Shown here in pieces: positions 4,990 through 5,614 of a stretch of DNA of 5,614 nucleotides. The stretch comes from Hyphomicrobiales bacterium (GTDB taxonomy: Bacteria; Pseudomonadota; Alphaproteobacteria; Rhizobiales; Beijerinckiaceae). The stretch is from positions 272 to 5,885 of the forward strand of contig PLUH01000191.1 in NCBI GenBank assembly GCA_003164825.1, read 5' to 3'. A model generated the notes under the pieces. That model searched no databases, was not told the DNA's origin, and worked only from the letters and a program-made list of their open reading frames with translations. Position numbers and translations under genes: made by a program. The first letter of the stretch is position 1. The number at the start of each line of letters is the position of its first letter.

Positions 4990-5614
4990 ATGGCGTTGAA
5001 GCAATCAACCGGCAAGCGCATCGGCGTCACCGTCGTCGCCTGGGTCGTCGCGTTCCTGATCTTCTTCCCGATTCTCTGGACTTTCATCACCAGTTTCAAG
5101 AGCGAGCTCGATGCGATCGCGATGCCGCCGAAATTCCTTTTCTTCAACTGGACTCTCGAGAATTATTACGAGGTTCAGGAACGATCGAACTATCTGAAAT
5201 TCGCCTACAATTCGATCGTGCTGTCGATCGGCGCCAATGTCGTCGGCCTACTCATCGCTGTTCCGGCGGCATGGTCGATGGCGTTTGCGCCAGGCAAGCG
5301 GACCAAGGACCTCTTGATGTGGATGCTGTCGACGAAGATGATGCCGGCGGTCGGCGCGCTGGTGCCGATTTATTTGATATTTCGTAATTTGCACCTGCTC
5401 GATAGCCTCTTTGGCGTGGGTGTGGTGTTGATGCTCATCAATCTGCCGCTGCTGATCTGGATGCTCTACACCTACTTCAAGGAGATCCCGGTCGACATCC
5501 TCGAGGCGGCGCGCATGGACGGAGCTTCGCTATTGAACGAAATCGTCTACGTGCTGACGCCAATGGCTGTGCCGGGCATCGCATCGACCATGCTGCTCGC
5601 CGTCATCCTGTCGT
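4990..5614 (+). CDS. smoG: Polyol ABC transporter permease (second subunit, SmoG/MalG-like), 3' end missing
   Basis: The ATG at 4990 starts a frame that stays open for 208 codons to the window edge. It begins three bases after the previous stop, and its ribosome binding site GGAGGG (4977-4982) lies inside the last codons of the first permease, so the two are translationally coupled. The product begins MALKQSTGKRIG, with hydrophobic spans at about residues 13-35, 70-96, 106-130 and 134-161. The EAA loop EAARMDGAS begins at residue 172. Its usual LP at the end is TP (190-191), as I recall from other SmoG-type permeases. Features such as AYNSIVLSIGANVV, LSTKMMPAVGALVPIYLIF and PMAVPGIASTMLL fit the SmoG/MtlG group. 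About 70 C-terminal residues should lie outside the window. An ATPase gene is expected next. Confidence 0.92.
   Translation, partial: MALKQSTGKRIGVTVVAWVVAFLIFFPILWTFITSFKSELDAIAMPPKFLFFNWTLENYYEVQERSNYLKFAYNSIVLSIGANVVGLLIAVPAAWSMAFAPGKRTKDLLMWMLSTKMMPAVGALVPIYLIFRNLHLLDSLFGVGVVLMLINLPLLIWMLYTYFKEIPVDILEAARMDGASLLNEIVYVLTPMAVPGIASTMLLAVILS

Noticed and set aside
3978..5387. A 469-codon + strand frame covering the gap, the first permease and part of the second
   Set aside because: It is out of frame with both permeases, which have membrane spans, EAA loops and ribosome binding sites. Its product is Arg-rich low-complexity sequence typical of a shifted frame.

Overview
The window looks like chromosomal DNA of a GC-rich (roughly 60-65% by eye) alphaproteobacterium, most likely in the Hyphomicrobiales/Rhizobiales. 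This rests on the close resemblance of the transporter genes to the rhizobial/Rhodobacter Smo (sorbitol/mannitol) polyol ABC system, on the strong G/C bias at third codon positions, and on GC-rich palindromes between genes. No genus can be named from the sequence alone.

Layout, all genes on the + strand. (1) Positions 1-1429 hold the 3' part of one reading frame that joins the C-terminal domain of an FGGY pentulose kinase (D-ribulokinase-like) to a complete HAD-type phosphatase. Its 5' part lies outside the window. (2) Four bases later comes a full SorC-family sugar-responsive repressor/activator (1434-2390). (3) A 165-base gap (2391-2555) carries a 35-bp imperfect inverted repeat, a 14-bp perfect palindrome, a possible promoter and a leader hairpin. 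This is the likely control point for the transporter operon. (4) 2556-3872 encodes a periplasmic polyol-binding protein (SmoE-like). (5) A 241-base gap (3873-4113) has no gene but holds at least four stem-loops, the strongest an 11-bp perfect stem with a UUCG loop. (6) 4114-4986 encodes the first permease (SmoF-like). (7) 4990 to the window end encodes the second permease (SmoG-like), cut off by the window. An ATPase (SmoK type) and polyol dehydrogenases would be expected just downstream.

How the parts fit (inference): the binding protein captures a sugar alcohol in the periplasm and the two permeases, with an ATPase not seen here, import it. A dehydrogenase outside the window would oxidise it to a ketose, which the FGGY kinase phosphorylates. 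SorC-family regulators commonly sense phosphorylated sugars, so the kinase-phosphatase and the adjacent regulator could set and read the level of the inducing metabolite.

The most unusual points are the kinase-phosphatase fusion with no internal start for the phosphatase, the symmetric operator-like element ahead of the binding-protein gene, and the hairpin cluster between the binding-protein and permease genes. Most of the window is otherwise an ordinary carbohydrate uptake locus; no mobile element, CRISPR array or RNA gene was seen.
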